11,291 nt of DNA, taken from assembly GCA_937895465.1 (NCBI GenBank), contig CALAYY010000138.1, positions 1 through 11,291 of the forward strand. Direction: 5' to 3'. The notes below the pieces were generated by a model. The model worked only from the letters and a program-made list of their open reading frames with translations, was not told the origin of the DNA and ran no database searches. Of the stretch, positions 1 to 6,161 are shown one piece after another; positions within the stretch are counted from its first letter, which is position 1, and each line of letters begins with the position of its first letter. Made by a program: the position numbers and the translations under genes. Origin of the DNA: an uncultured Clostridia bacterium. Lineage in GTDB: Bacteria; Bacillota; Clostridia; Christensenellales; DUVY01.

Positions 1-1257
1 TTTAAAAGCGGTATTTCACCTTATTTATACATACCTAAGATAATAGACGGTTATGATGTCAGCATTATAGGAGCAAACGCTTTTAAGGATTGCTTAACTA
101 TAAAGCAAGCCTATATATATGAAAAGGATTTGACAATAGAAAGCAATATATTTTCTGGATGTAATGCCTTGGAAAAGATAACTATACCTTTAGTTGATAT
201 TGGATACACTACAAGAGATAACCACATTGTTATGTATTATTTTAACAGCGTAATGCCCAACTCACTTAAATCAATAACAATAATAGAGGGCTTGACCGCT
301 TTAAATGAACATGCTTTTGCTTGGTGTACTAATGTGGAAACTATTAACCTTCCTAATAGTCTGGTTGTAATAGGAGATTATGCATTTTTTGATTGTCAAA
401 GCTTAAAAAACATCAAAATTCCTGACGGCGTAACTTCTATAGGTGAAGCAGCTTTTAGAAACTGCTATTTGCTGTTAAGCATTAATATACCTGACACAAT
501 TGAAATTATTCGTATGGAAACATTTAGCACTTGCCGAAGTCTAAAAGAAATAAAACTCCCTGAAGGGATTTTGAGAATAGAGATGAATGCATTTTATGAT
601 TGCAGCATGTTGGAAAAAATTAATTTACCTGACGGTTTGGAGATTATTGACGATTTTGCTTTTCAAAAATGCAGCAAATTAAATAATATTAAAGTGCCTG
701 CCTCTATAAAAAAAATTGAACAGCTTGTCTTTTATAACTGCTTTTCATTAAATGAGCTTGAATTGCCTGAAGGTCTGACAACCATTGACCAATATGCCTT
801 TTTTGGTTGTACTTCTCTAAAAAATATCTACTTGCCTGATTCAATTGCTGAAATAGGAGAATACGCTTTTTTTAGTTGCAGCTCACTTGGAAGTGTCCGA
901 TTGCCTTCAAGCTTAGAAACATTAAATGATTCCGTTTTTAGTTCTTGTTCTAGCCTTAGCAATATTACCTTAAATGAAGGCTTAAAAACCATAAAGACGT
1001 CTGCCATCAGCAATTGTTTAAACTTAACAAAAATTAATATCCCTTCAACTGTAACATCAATAAACCTTTTTGCTTTTGGTGGCTCAGCAATTAACGAAAT
1101 GGTATTTAACAGCACAACGCCGCCTACTATCAATGAAATGATGTATCTTGAATATCTAAAAATATACGTTCCTGATGAATCCTTAAATGCATATAAAACA
1201 GCTACCAATTGGACTCAATACAGCAGCTTTATATACCCCAAAAGCAGTCAAAAATAA
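1..1257 (+). CDS. BspA-like leucine-rich-repeat (LRR_5) protein, 5' truncated
   Basis: The reading frame is open from base 1, so the start and any signal peptide lie outside the window; 418 residues are visible. Most of the protein is a series of about eleven 23-residue repeats of the form LPxxLxxIxxxAFxxCxSLxxI, the BspA-like LRR_5 type, which folds as a solenoid. The upstream piece (IPKIIDGYDVSIIGANAF) is the usual lead-in to such repeats. The C-terminus (FNSTTPPTI, then IYVPDESLNAYKTATNW) is the standard end cap of the family. Known members are mostly secreted or surface proteins of gut and oral bacteria, some of them adhesins; that role is inferred here, because no anchor, transmembrane segment or sorting signal follows the repeats. 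Internal TTG or ATG codons such as the TTG at 130 are not the start, since LRR sequence continues upstream of them. The family call is very secure; the ligand is unknown. Confidence 0.93.
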   Translation, partial: FKSGISPYLYIPKIIDGYDVSIIGANAFKDCLTIKQAYIYEKDLTIESNIFSGCNALEKITIPLVDIGYTTRDNHIVMYYFNSVMPNSLKSITIIEGLTALNEHAFAWCTNVETINLPNSLVVIGDYAFFDCQSLKNIKIPDGVTSIGEAAFRNCYLLLSINIPDTIEIIRMETFSTCRSLKEIKLPEGILRIEMNAFYDCSMLEKINLPDGLEIIDDFAFQKCSKLNNIKVPASIKKIEQLVFYNCFSLNELELPEGLTTIDQYAFFGCTSLKNIYLPDSIAEIGEYAFFSCSSLGSVRLPSSLETLNDSVFSSCSSLSNITLNEGLKTIKTSAISNCLNLTKINIPSTVTSINLFAFGGSAINEMVFNSTTPPTINEMMYLEYLKIYVPDESLNAYKTATNWTQYSSFIYPKSSQK

Positions 1258-1393
1258 TTTTAATGGGATTTGTTTGACAAAGCCAGCCCTATTAGCAAGC
1301 CAAAACTAAAAGCATGTCTTTGTAAATCTATCAAGACTATAATGCACTTAACAAAAGGGCTAAAAATAATTAATTATGAAGATTTTGTAGTAA

Positions 1394-3469
1394 CTAATAA
1401 TTTACAACATTATTATTTTCAACGTTTTCTGCTGCATTTTCTTCATTAAAAATATAAATTGATCGGTTTTCTAAGAAATTATAAATCATTTTCTGCATTT
1501 TATCATCTATTTTTAAAACTTTATAAAGTAAGCTATCTAATTCTATAGCTAATCTGTCAATATTACGATTATGACTATCAATATCGTCTTCCTTTAAATC
1601 ATCTATATTAAGAAAATCTTGCTCTTTTTGAATAATCTCTATTATAACTTTTTCAAGATCAGTATGAGCTTTAAAAATATCTTTTTTAGGTAATATTATT
1701 TTTTGAAAAACCAATTTATTAAAATAATCACAACTGTTTTTTGTATATAAAACATACCATAATAATAAAGATGATTTTAACCATCCTAAGATAGAAAATA
1801 AACTATATTTATCTTTATATTCATCTTTTAAAGTTAAAACAATATAATCACAAGAAGAAGCTATTTTTAAAGGATAACTATAATTTTCTACGATATATGT
1901 TGCTCCGCCATCAGCAATAATAATACAATCTTGATTAATATAATTTTTGATGTACTCATTATCCATAGAATTAAATATGGGAATAGAGCATCTTAATAAA
2001 GCATATTCTAGTCTACAACTGCCCTTTTGTATAAATATCGTATTCCCTTTATTAACGCCATTTTGGAAATCCTTAATTATATCGTTATTAGACTCAAAAA
2101 TATCAATATCAAATATTTCATCTAAAGTGTTAAATTCGTTTTCAATTTTTTCTTGAATAAGAAAAAACTCACTTTGATTAAGTAAATTCGAATATGATTT
2201 TATAGTTTTTTCAAATAAATCAAATATTTCATAGTTCTGATTGCTCATTTTATTTATAGCTTTTTTTTGTGTTAATTTAATAACTTCTTTTAAGGTAGCT
2301 TCATGTAAGCAATCATCAACAATATATACCTTATCATTAAAATAACCAATACTACCATATTGATTTTTTATTGCAATAATAGCAATTAGCTTGTTTTCTG
2401 AAATTTCTTCAATTAAAGTATCAAACTTATCAAGATAACCATTTGATGTCATTATTTCACTATAAATTTCATTAAGCATATTTGATATTATATCTTTATT
2501 GGTTTTTATGCCAGTAATTATATTAGAGTCTATTGCACCTATAATAATGTAACCCAGACCTTTATTAAATATTGCAATTATTGATTTTTTTATTTCATCT
2601 TTAATTAATGAAGATACACAAAGGCATCTATTTGATTCGATTATTTCCTTGATGAGTTCTATAATTAACTTGTTTTCAACTGTACTAATTGATAATTCTG
2701 GAGAAAAAAATGATTCTTTTAGTTTATTAAAAGAAATATCTTCCAAGTTAAAAAAGGTAGTTCTGCTCCCAATCTCATCTAAATTATGTGCATCTGAAGC
2801 TTCTAAAAAGACTAAAGGTTTATCTCTTTTGATATCTTTTATAAAGTCTTTTAATTTTTTTAAAGTGCTTGAATTATTACATGATATCCCATCTAATGCA
2901 GGATGTTTAATTACTTTTGAAAGAAATGGATTCTTTTCAAAGACATATAGTAATCCTTTTGAATTTTCTATATGGGGAGCATAAATAATAACTTCCTTGT
3001 TATCAAAAGTATCAAGCAAATTAAAAATATCTTTTTTGGCTTCTCCTATAAATTGTCCATTATCAGACTCGCTATAACCAAAATCTTTAACATAATTGCA
3101 TATTGTATTGATTTCAATTTTTGGATTAAAGATAATAACAATATGAACACCAGGATTGACCTCTAATTCTACCCCTGGAAAAACATTTACATAATTATAT
3201 ATTTGATATAGCTCTTCAACATCTTTTGTTTTTTCATCTGTAATAGAATATTTTTTAATAAAATCATATTCTTGTCTAATATTATCTTTAAGCTGAGAAT
3301 ATTTCTTATAAGCTGCTATTGTATTATGATCTGTAAAAGCAATAATGTTAATTTCTTTCTCATAACATTTTCTTAAAATAGCGTTTATACACTTATCAGG
3401 TTCTGATTTTGTTTTGTAGTCTTCAGAATAAATTGTGTGGATATGAAGATCCGCTTTATATCTTTTCAT
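1394..3469 (-). CDS. PHP-domain metallo-hydrolase fused to AlbA_2-like and TRD-like regions (putative DNA-targeting or defence protein)
   Basis: This 691-residue protein has three parts. Residues 1-260 are a PHP phosphoesterase domain with the apparent metal ligands intact: HIH (H9, H11), TDH (D47, H48), PGVELE (E101), H109, H166 and DAH (D226, H228). The stretch DAHNLDEIGSRTTFF resembles the PHP domains of PHP-ATPase (TrlF-type) proteins, but no Walker A motif follows. Residues about 270-370 (IIAIFNKGLGYIIIGAIDSN, then ITGI) resemble the AlbA_2/Schlafen-type domain, with its usual N-terminal acidic motif degenerate. Residues about 470-665 (LGWLKSSLLLWYVLYT, ILPKKD, ELDSLLYKVLKIDDK) resemble the C-terminal target-recognition region of adenine methylases. 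I chose the ATG at 3469 because HIHT sits 9 residues in, as is usual; an in-frame codon at 3544 would add 25 unconserved residues and has no ribosome binding site. The gene is visibly more AT-rich than gatCAB. PHP is certain; the other two domains are moderate calls; function is inferred. Confidence 0.85.
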   Translation of the reverse strand: MKRYKADLHIHTIYSEDYKTKSEPDKCINAILRKCYEKEINIIAFTDHNTIAAYKKYSQLKDNIRQEYDFIKKYSITDEKTKDVEELYQIYNYVNVFPGVELEVNPGVHIVIIFNPKIEINTICNYVKDFGYSESDNGQFIGEAKKDIFNLLDTFDNKEVIIYAPHIENSKGLLYVFEKNPFLSKVIKHPALDGISCNNSSTLKKLKDFIKDIKRDKPLVFLEASDAHNLDEIGSRTTFFNLEDISFNKLKESFFSPELSISTVENKLIIELIKEIIESNRCLCVSSLIKDEIKKSIIAIFNKGLGYIIIGAIDSNIITGIKTNKDIISNMLNEIYSEIMTSNGYLDKFDTLIEEISENKLIAIIAIKNQYGSIGYFNDKVYIVDDCLHEATLKEVIKLTQKKAINKMSNQNYEIFDLFEKTIKSYSNLLNQSEFFLIQEKIENEFNTLDEIFDIDIFESNNDIIKDFQNGVNKGNTIFIQKGSCRLEYALLRCSIPIFNSMDNEYIKNYINQDCIIIADGGATYIVENYSYPLKIASSCDYIVLTLKDEYKDKYSLFSILGWLKSSLLLWYVLYTKNSCDYFNKLVFQKIILPKKDIFKAHTDLEKVIIEIIQKEQDFLNIDDLKEDDIDSHNRNIDRLAIELDSLLYKVLKIDDKMQKMIYNFLENRSIYIFNEENAAENVENNNVVNY

Positions 3470-3478
3470 AATACCTAT

Positions 3479-3505
3479 ATTATAACATATATTTACATTT
3501 TTCAA
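3479..3505 (-). promoter_or_regulatory. Candidate promoter of the PHP gene
   Basis: On the minus strand TTGAAA (3500-3505) is followed after 15 bases by TATAAT (3479-3484), which is preceded by TGT, giving an extended -10 (TGTTATAAT). The predicted transcription start would fall within about 0-4 bases of the ATG at 3469, so the mRNA would be leaderless or nearly so; the only Shine-Dalgarno-like bases (AGG) lie just upstream of the ATG. In DNA this AT-rich such matches arise by chance, and the 15-base spacer is short. Confidence 0.35.
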
Positions 3506-3584
3506 CTTATTTATAATAAATTTTTTACAGATATAAATTAACATTGCTTAAATATATAAAGTAAAATTATTTCATATGTCCTAT

Positions 3585-3684
3585 TGGGAGATAGAGAGGA
3601 TTTACTGCGTAATGCTATCACGCCGGTTCGCTAAAAACAGTCCACAGGACTGTTTTTTTAATGCTCACGTTCAAATCCCTCCCA
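3585..3684. repeat. 100-bp imperfect inverted-repeat element with tRNA-3'-end-like arms
   Basis: The left arm starts TGGGAG (3585-3590) with GGATTT at 3598-3603. The right arm has AAATCC (3673-3678) and ends CTCCCA (3679-3684), so the two ends pair exactly in blocks. The right arm contains GTTCAAATCCCTC (3669-3681), identical over 13 bases to the T-arm of the neighbouring tRNA-Ser but in opposite orientation. The left arm read on the minus strand (AAATCCTCTCTATCTCC) also resembles the tRNA 3' end. Between the arms lie a small hairpin (GCGTAAT / ATCACGC, one mismatch) and a perfect 11-bp terminator-like hairpin. It is not an intact tRNA because no D arm or anticodon arm is present. It looks like a short structured repeat derived from or inserted beside a tRNA; no clear target-site duplication is seen. 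Confidence 0.55.
3633..3659 (+). terminator. Perfect 11-bp hairpin with T tract, probably bidirectional
   Basis: AAAAACAGTCC (3633-3643), loop ACA, GGACTGTTTTT (3647-3657), then further T to 3659. Both strands give a stem followed by at least five U residues. On the minus strand it would isolate the PHP gene from tRNA-Ser transcription. No plus-strand gene precedes it. It sits in the centre of the inverted-repeat element. Confidence 0.6.
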
Positions 3685-3687
3685 TGT

Positions 3688-3715
3688 AAAAAGGATAGGC
3701 TGTCGCCTATCCTTT
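3688..3715 (-). terminator. Intrinsic terminator of tRNA-Ser
   Basis: Read on the minus strand, a perfect 11-bp stem, AAAGGATAGGC with GCCTATCCTTT around the loop GACA, begins directly after the encoded CCA of the tRNA and runs into five consecutive T residues (3692-3688). Position and structure are those of a tRNA transcript terminator. Confidence 0.85.
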
Positions 3716-3805
3716 TGGCGGAGAGAGAGGGATTTGAACCCTCGTATGGATTCCTCCATAACACGATTTCGAGTCGTGCTCTTTCAGCCGCTCAGACATC
3801 TCTCC
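3716..3805 (-). tRNA. trnS: tRNA-Ser (anticodon CGA)
   Basis: The minus strand folds as a complete class II tRNA. The acceptor stem is GGAGAGA / TCTCTCC with discriminator G and an encoded CCA at 3718-3716. The D region reads GTCTGAGCGGCTGAAAGAGC. The anticodon stem-loop is CACGA-CTCGAAA-TCGTG, anticodon CGA, which reads UCG serine codons. The long variable arm (TATGGA-GGAA-TCCATA) is typical of serine tRNAs. The T arm is GAGGG-TTCAAAT-CCCTC. All stems pair. The mature body is 87 nt (3719-3805) plus CCA. Confidence 0.97.
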
Positions 3806-3820
3806 ATATATAGTCAAATC

Positions 3821-3849
3821 ATTTTATAATATTTCTTGAAAAATTGCAA
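3821..3849 (-). promoter_or_regulatory. Candidate tRNA-Ser promoter
   Basis: On the minus strand TTGCAA (3844-3849) and TAAAAT (3821-3826) are separated by 17 bases. The predicted start lies about 8-10 bases before the mature tRNA 5' end at 3805, a plausible short 5' leader. The -35 is only a partial match. It is divergent from the promoter of the YcxB-like cluster. Confidence 0.45.
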
Positions 3850-3884
3850 TATAAAGAATAACTTAATTATTGGTAAATATACTA

Positions 3885-3913
3885 TTTACAAAAGACAACA
3901 AAATAGGTATAAT
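3885..3913 (+). promoter_or_regulatory. Sigma-A-type promoter of the YcxB-like gene cluster
   Basis: TTTACA (3885-3890, one mismatch to TTGACA) and a perfect TATAAT (3908-3913) with an ideal 17-bp spacer. The predicted start near 3920 leaves a leader of about 22 bases containing the GGGGGA ribosome binding site of the first gene. The promoter also fixes the first gene's start at 3942, because the longer frame from 3870 would start upstream of it. Confidence 0.75.
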
Positions 3914-3941
3914 CTTATCACCAAATATATTGGGGGATTAT

Positions 3942-4469
3942 ATGTTTCAAAATCAAAGCGATTTTAATCAAGAAATTGTGAAAAAAGCACAAAAAAGCAT
4001 CTTGAAAAAATCATTAATAACAATACTTGCTTCTGCTTTCTTTATTATTTTGATGGGTCTTTTAATGTTCTTAATGCAAGAAATTATTTTTGGCACCGTT
4101 TTTGTAACTTTGGGAGGTTTCGACCTTCTTTTATTTATAATAATTTTATTTAATATGAAAAAATCTATTAAAAATCAAAATATGGCTTATCAGATGTTTT
4201 TTGACTTTGATGAAGATGTTTTTAAAGTTACTACATTTAAAGATGGTGAGATAACAGGCTTTGGCAAACACTTATATCATGAATTGGCAAAAATTGAGGA
4301 AAGAAAAGACTATCTCATGATTTATCCTACAAATGCTCTTTTTTATATTATGCAAAAAGATAAGATGGTTGAGGGTGATTTTTACAGCCTTAGAACTTTT
4401 TTATACAACAAACTAACCACTCGATACAAGGTGATGTATAAAGAAAAGCAAATTAAAAAAACTAATTGA
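3942..4469 (+). CDS. YcxB-like two-pass membrane protein, paralog 1
   Basis: A 175-residue protein. A 20-residue soluble N-terminus (MFQNQSDFNQ) is followed by two hydrophobic segments, about residues 24-44 and 49-71, then a basic stretch (NMKKSIKNQN) and a soluble C-terminal domain of about 100 residues. That domain (FFDFDEDVFKV, KIEERKDYLMIY, FYIMQKDKMVEGDFYSLRTFL) has the pattern of the YcxB-like C-terminal domain: a beta-rich module whose last strand carries the KDKM motif before a short helix. Family function is not established; predicted location is the cytoplasmic membrane with the C-terminal domain inside, judged by the positive residues after TM2. The start at 3942 has GGGGGA four bases upstream and matches the starts of the three downstream paralogs; an upstream in-frame start at 3870 would precede the promoter. 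It is first of four tandem copies; its C-terminus (YKVMYKEKQ) is closest to paralog 3. Confidence 0.85.
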   Translation: MFQNQSDFNQEIVKKAQKSILKKSLITILASAFFIILMGLLMFLMQEIIFGTVFVTLGGFDLLLFIIILFNMKKSIKNQNMAYQMFFDFDEDVFKVTTFKDGEITGFGKHLYHELAKIEERKDYLMIYPTNALFYIMQKDKMVEGDFYSLRTFLYNKLTTRYKVMYKEKQIKKTN

Positions 4470-4512
4470 TGATTTAGTGATTATATTTATCAACTAAAAT
4501 GGGGGAAGATAA

Positions 4513-5022
4513 ATGTTTCAAAATCAAAGCGATTTTAATCAAGAAGTTGTAAAAAGAACTCAAAAAGGGCTTGGTCAAAAATCAAAAATCCTTACCTATT
4601 GTATATCATGTTTTATAATTGTTTTCGGAATTATTATGTTATTAACGGGCAGTCGAGATTTTGGAATAGCCGTAATGCTCGTCGGATTTTTTTTAATTTT
4701 ATTTATAACCTTGATGTACTATAAGATTAAAAAACAAAATAAGAAGATGAGATATAAACAATCTCAAGTCTTTTTTGAATTTGATGAAAATATTATAAAG
4801 ATTACCTCATTTCGAAACAGTGAATTAAGAAGTTTTTTGAAGCTGTATTATGAAGATATCGTCAAAATAACTGAATTAAAAGACTACCTTTTGATTTATT
4901 CAAATATCGCAAATTATTATATAATGGAAAAAGCTAAAATGCTAGAAGGCAATTTTGATGATTTAAGAATTTTTCTTATGAACAAATCAAGCAGCAATTA
5001 TAAAATTTTGTATAAACAGTAA
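4513..5022 (+). CDS. YcxB-like two-pass membrane protein, paralog 2
   Basis: A 169-residue paralog of the preceding gene, 43 bases downstream, with GGGGGA six bases before its ATG. The N-terminus MFQNQSDFNQEVVKR is almost the same as in paralogs 1 and 4. Two hydrophobic segments (about ILTYCISCFIIVFGIIMLL, then FGIAVMLVGFFLILFITLMY) are separated by a short polar turn (TGSRDF). The C-terminal YcxB-like domain is recognisable (FFEFDENIIKITSF, DYLLIYSN, YYIMEKAKMLEGNFDDLRIFL) but more divergent: KDKM has become KAKM, and the tail ends YKILYKQ without the KEKQxKKTN end of paralogs 1 and 3. No terminator is seen before or after it, so it is probably co-transcribed with its neighbours. Confidence 0.85.
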   Translation: MFQNQSDFNQEVVKRTQKGLGQKSKILTYCISCFIIVFGIIMLLTGSRDFGIAVMLVGFFLILFITLMYYKIKKQNKKMRYKQSQVFFEFDENIIKITSFRNSELRSFLKLYYEDIVKITELKDYLLIYSNIANYYIMEKAKMLEGNFDDLRIFLMNKSSSNYKILYKQ

Positions 5023-5074
5023 GCCCCAAAAAAGATATAAGATTATTATTATCAACTTAATATGGATAAGATAT

Positions 5075-5599
5075 ATGTTTCAAAATCAAAGCAATTTAAA
5101 TCAAAAACTATTAAACAAGGTATTAAGAATTATTTTTTATAGGTATTTTTTTGGATTTTCAATTTGTATAATCCTTTTGTTTTTTATTGGAATATTAATG
5201 CTGTTTTCAAATGAAATTATTGGAGGAACAGTTATTCTATCTTTTGGAATTATTTTCTTGGTTTATTTACTTAATAATATAATTTTTTTAATAAAATCTT
5301 ATAAAAACAAAAAAGCATTAATAAGGTTTTTTGATTATGATGAAAACTGTTTAAAAGTTAGGTCATATTATGATGATGATTTGAAAGATTTTATCAAACT
5401 AGATTATAATGAGGATATTAAAATAATAGAAGAATACAAAATATATCTTTTTATTTATATTTCTATCGGTATTTTCGTTATGGAAAAAGATAAAATGATT
5501 GATGGCAATTTTTATGACCTTAGAACTTTTTTAAATAATAAATTAAATAAAAGATACAAAGTGATGTATAAAGAAAAACAAAGCAAAAAAACTAATTGA
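5075..5599 (+). CDS. YcxB-like two-pass membrane protein, paralog 3
   Basis: A 174-residue paralog, 52 bases after paralog 2. Its N-terminus (MFQNQSNLNQKLLNK) is the most changed of the four. The two hydrophobic segments are long and rich in Phe and Ile (FSICIILLFFIGILMLF and GTVILSFGIIFLVYLL). The C-terminal domain keeps FFDYDENCLKV, the KIIEEYKIYLFIY strand, VMEKDKMIDGNFYDLRTFL and the YKVMYKEKQSKKTN tail shared with paralog 1. The ribosome binding site is the weakest of the set (ATGGATAAGATATATG, only GGA), which may lower its translation relative to its neighbours. Same inferred topology and unknown function as the rest of the array. Confidence 0.84.
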   Translation: MFQNQSNLNQKLLNKVLRIIFYRYFFGFSICIILLFFIGILMLFSNEIIGGTVILSFGIIFLVYLLNNIIFLIKSYKNKKALIRFFDYDENCLKVRSYYDDDLKDFIKLDYNEDIKIIEEYKIYLFIYISIGIFVMEKDKMIDGNFYDLRTFLNNKLNKRYKVMYKEKQSKKTN

Positions 5600-5648
5600 T
5601 AATCTGGTAATAATTTTAATTTTTATCAACTAAACATGGGAGATATAA

Positions 5649-6161
5649 ATGTTTCAAAATCAAAGCGATTTTAATCAAGAAGTTGTAATCAAAGTCTATA
5701 AGATTATTACACTAAAAAGAAAAATTTTTGGTTTTGTCTTTTGCGCTTTTATGCTGTCTCTGTCTTTGATTTTTGTGAAAAATGACTTGCGAGAACTTGG
5801 TTTTTTCTTTTTCTTTATTGGTTTTGTCTTTTTGGCTTTTGAGTTCATAACATTCTCAAATTTGAAAAGAAGATTAAAAGAAACAAGTAAAAAAGCTTGT
5901 TTGACTTTTTTTGATTTTGATGCCGATACATTAAAAATAACTGAATCAAGGAATGATGTTATTATTGGTTTTACAAGACTGGAATATCAGGATATCCATA
6001 AAATTGAAGAGTACAAAGACCATGTATTAATCCATATGGTTAACACTCTTTTTTTCATTATGGAAAAAGATAAAATGACTGAGGGCGATTTTTACAGCCT
6101 TAGAACTTTTTTATATAACAAATTTGGTTCACGCTACAAGACTAAACAAAAAGATAATTAA
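5649..6161 (+). CDS. YcxB-like two-pass membrane protein, paralog 4
   Basis: A 170-residue last member of the array, 49 bases after paralog 3, with GGGAG six bases before the ATG. Its first 39 coding bases are identical to those of paralog 2, and the DNA coding for GDFYSLRTFLYNK is nearly identical to paralog 1. The two hydrophobic segments (IFGFVFCAFMLSLSLIFV and LGFFFFFIGFVFLAFEFITF) are separated by KNDLRE. The YcxB-like domain ends early (YKTKQKDN) because the KVMYKE stretch is missing. Its TAA stop overlaps the last bases of the convergent acetyltransferase gene by four bases, and no terminator is seen at that junction. Confidence 0.85.
   Translation: MFQNQSDFNQEVVIKVYKIITLKRKIFGFVFCAFMLSLSLIFVKNDLRELGFFFFFIGFVFLAFEFITFSNLKRRLKETSKKACLTFFDFDADTLKITESRNDVIIGFTRLEYQDIHKIEEYKDHVLIHMVNTLFFIMEKDKMTEGDFYSLRTFLYNKFGSRYKTKQKDN

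Noticed and set aside
400..1080. Regular periodicity that could suggest a CRISPR array or DNA repeat
   Set aside because: The 69-base period is the 23-residue LRR_5 protein repeat. The units vary in DNA sequence and the frame is open throughout.
828..1208. Open frame of about 126 codons on the minus strand inside the LRR gene
   Set aside because: It is antisense to well-conserved LRR repeats, has no family features and arises from the regular repeat codon pattern.
1258..1393. Possible terminator between the convergent LRR and PHP genes
   Set aside because: AGCCCT and AGGGCT occur about 70 bases apart, but there is no compact GC stem followed by a T run. No convincing terminator is visible here.
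1947..3166. Plus-strand open frames of 64-111 codons inside the PHP gene
   Set aside because: The minus-strand frame encodes intact PHP motifs. The plus-strand frames have no motif or ribosome binding site and are shadows in AT-rich DNA.
3470..3544. 25-residue N-terminal extension of the PHP protein (start at 3544)
   Set aside because: No ribosome binding site, hydrophobic-basic low-complexity residues, and PHP proteins usually begin a few residues before the HxH motif. The candidate promoter lies inside this stretch.
3585..3684. A second tRNA gene on the plus strand, because of GTTCAAATCCCTCCCA
   Set aside because: Only a T-arm-like and acceptor-like 3' end is present. There is no D arm or anticodon stem-loop, and the centre is a terminator-like hairpin.
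3669..3739. attL/attR pair of an integrated element at the tRNA-Ser T-arm
   Set aside because: The 13-base match is inverted relative to the tRNA and lies outside it. Integration would leave direct repeats, and no integrase is present.
3870..3941. 24-residue N-terminal extension of YcxB-like paralog 1
   Set aside because: The strong promoter at 3885-3913 lies within it, the extension is not shared with the three paralogs, and a ribosome binding site precedes the ATG at 3942.
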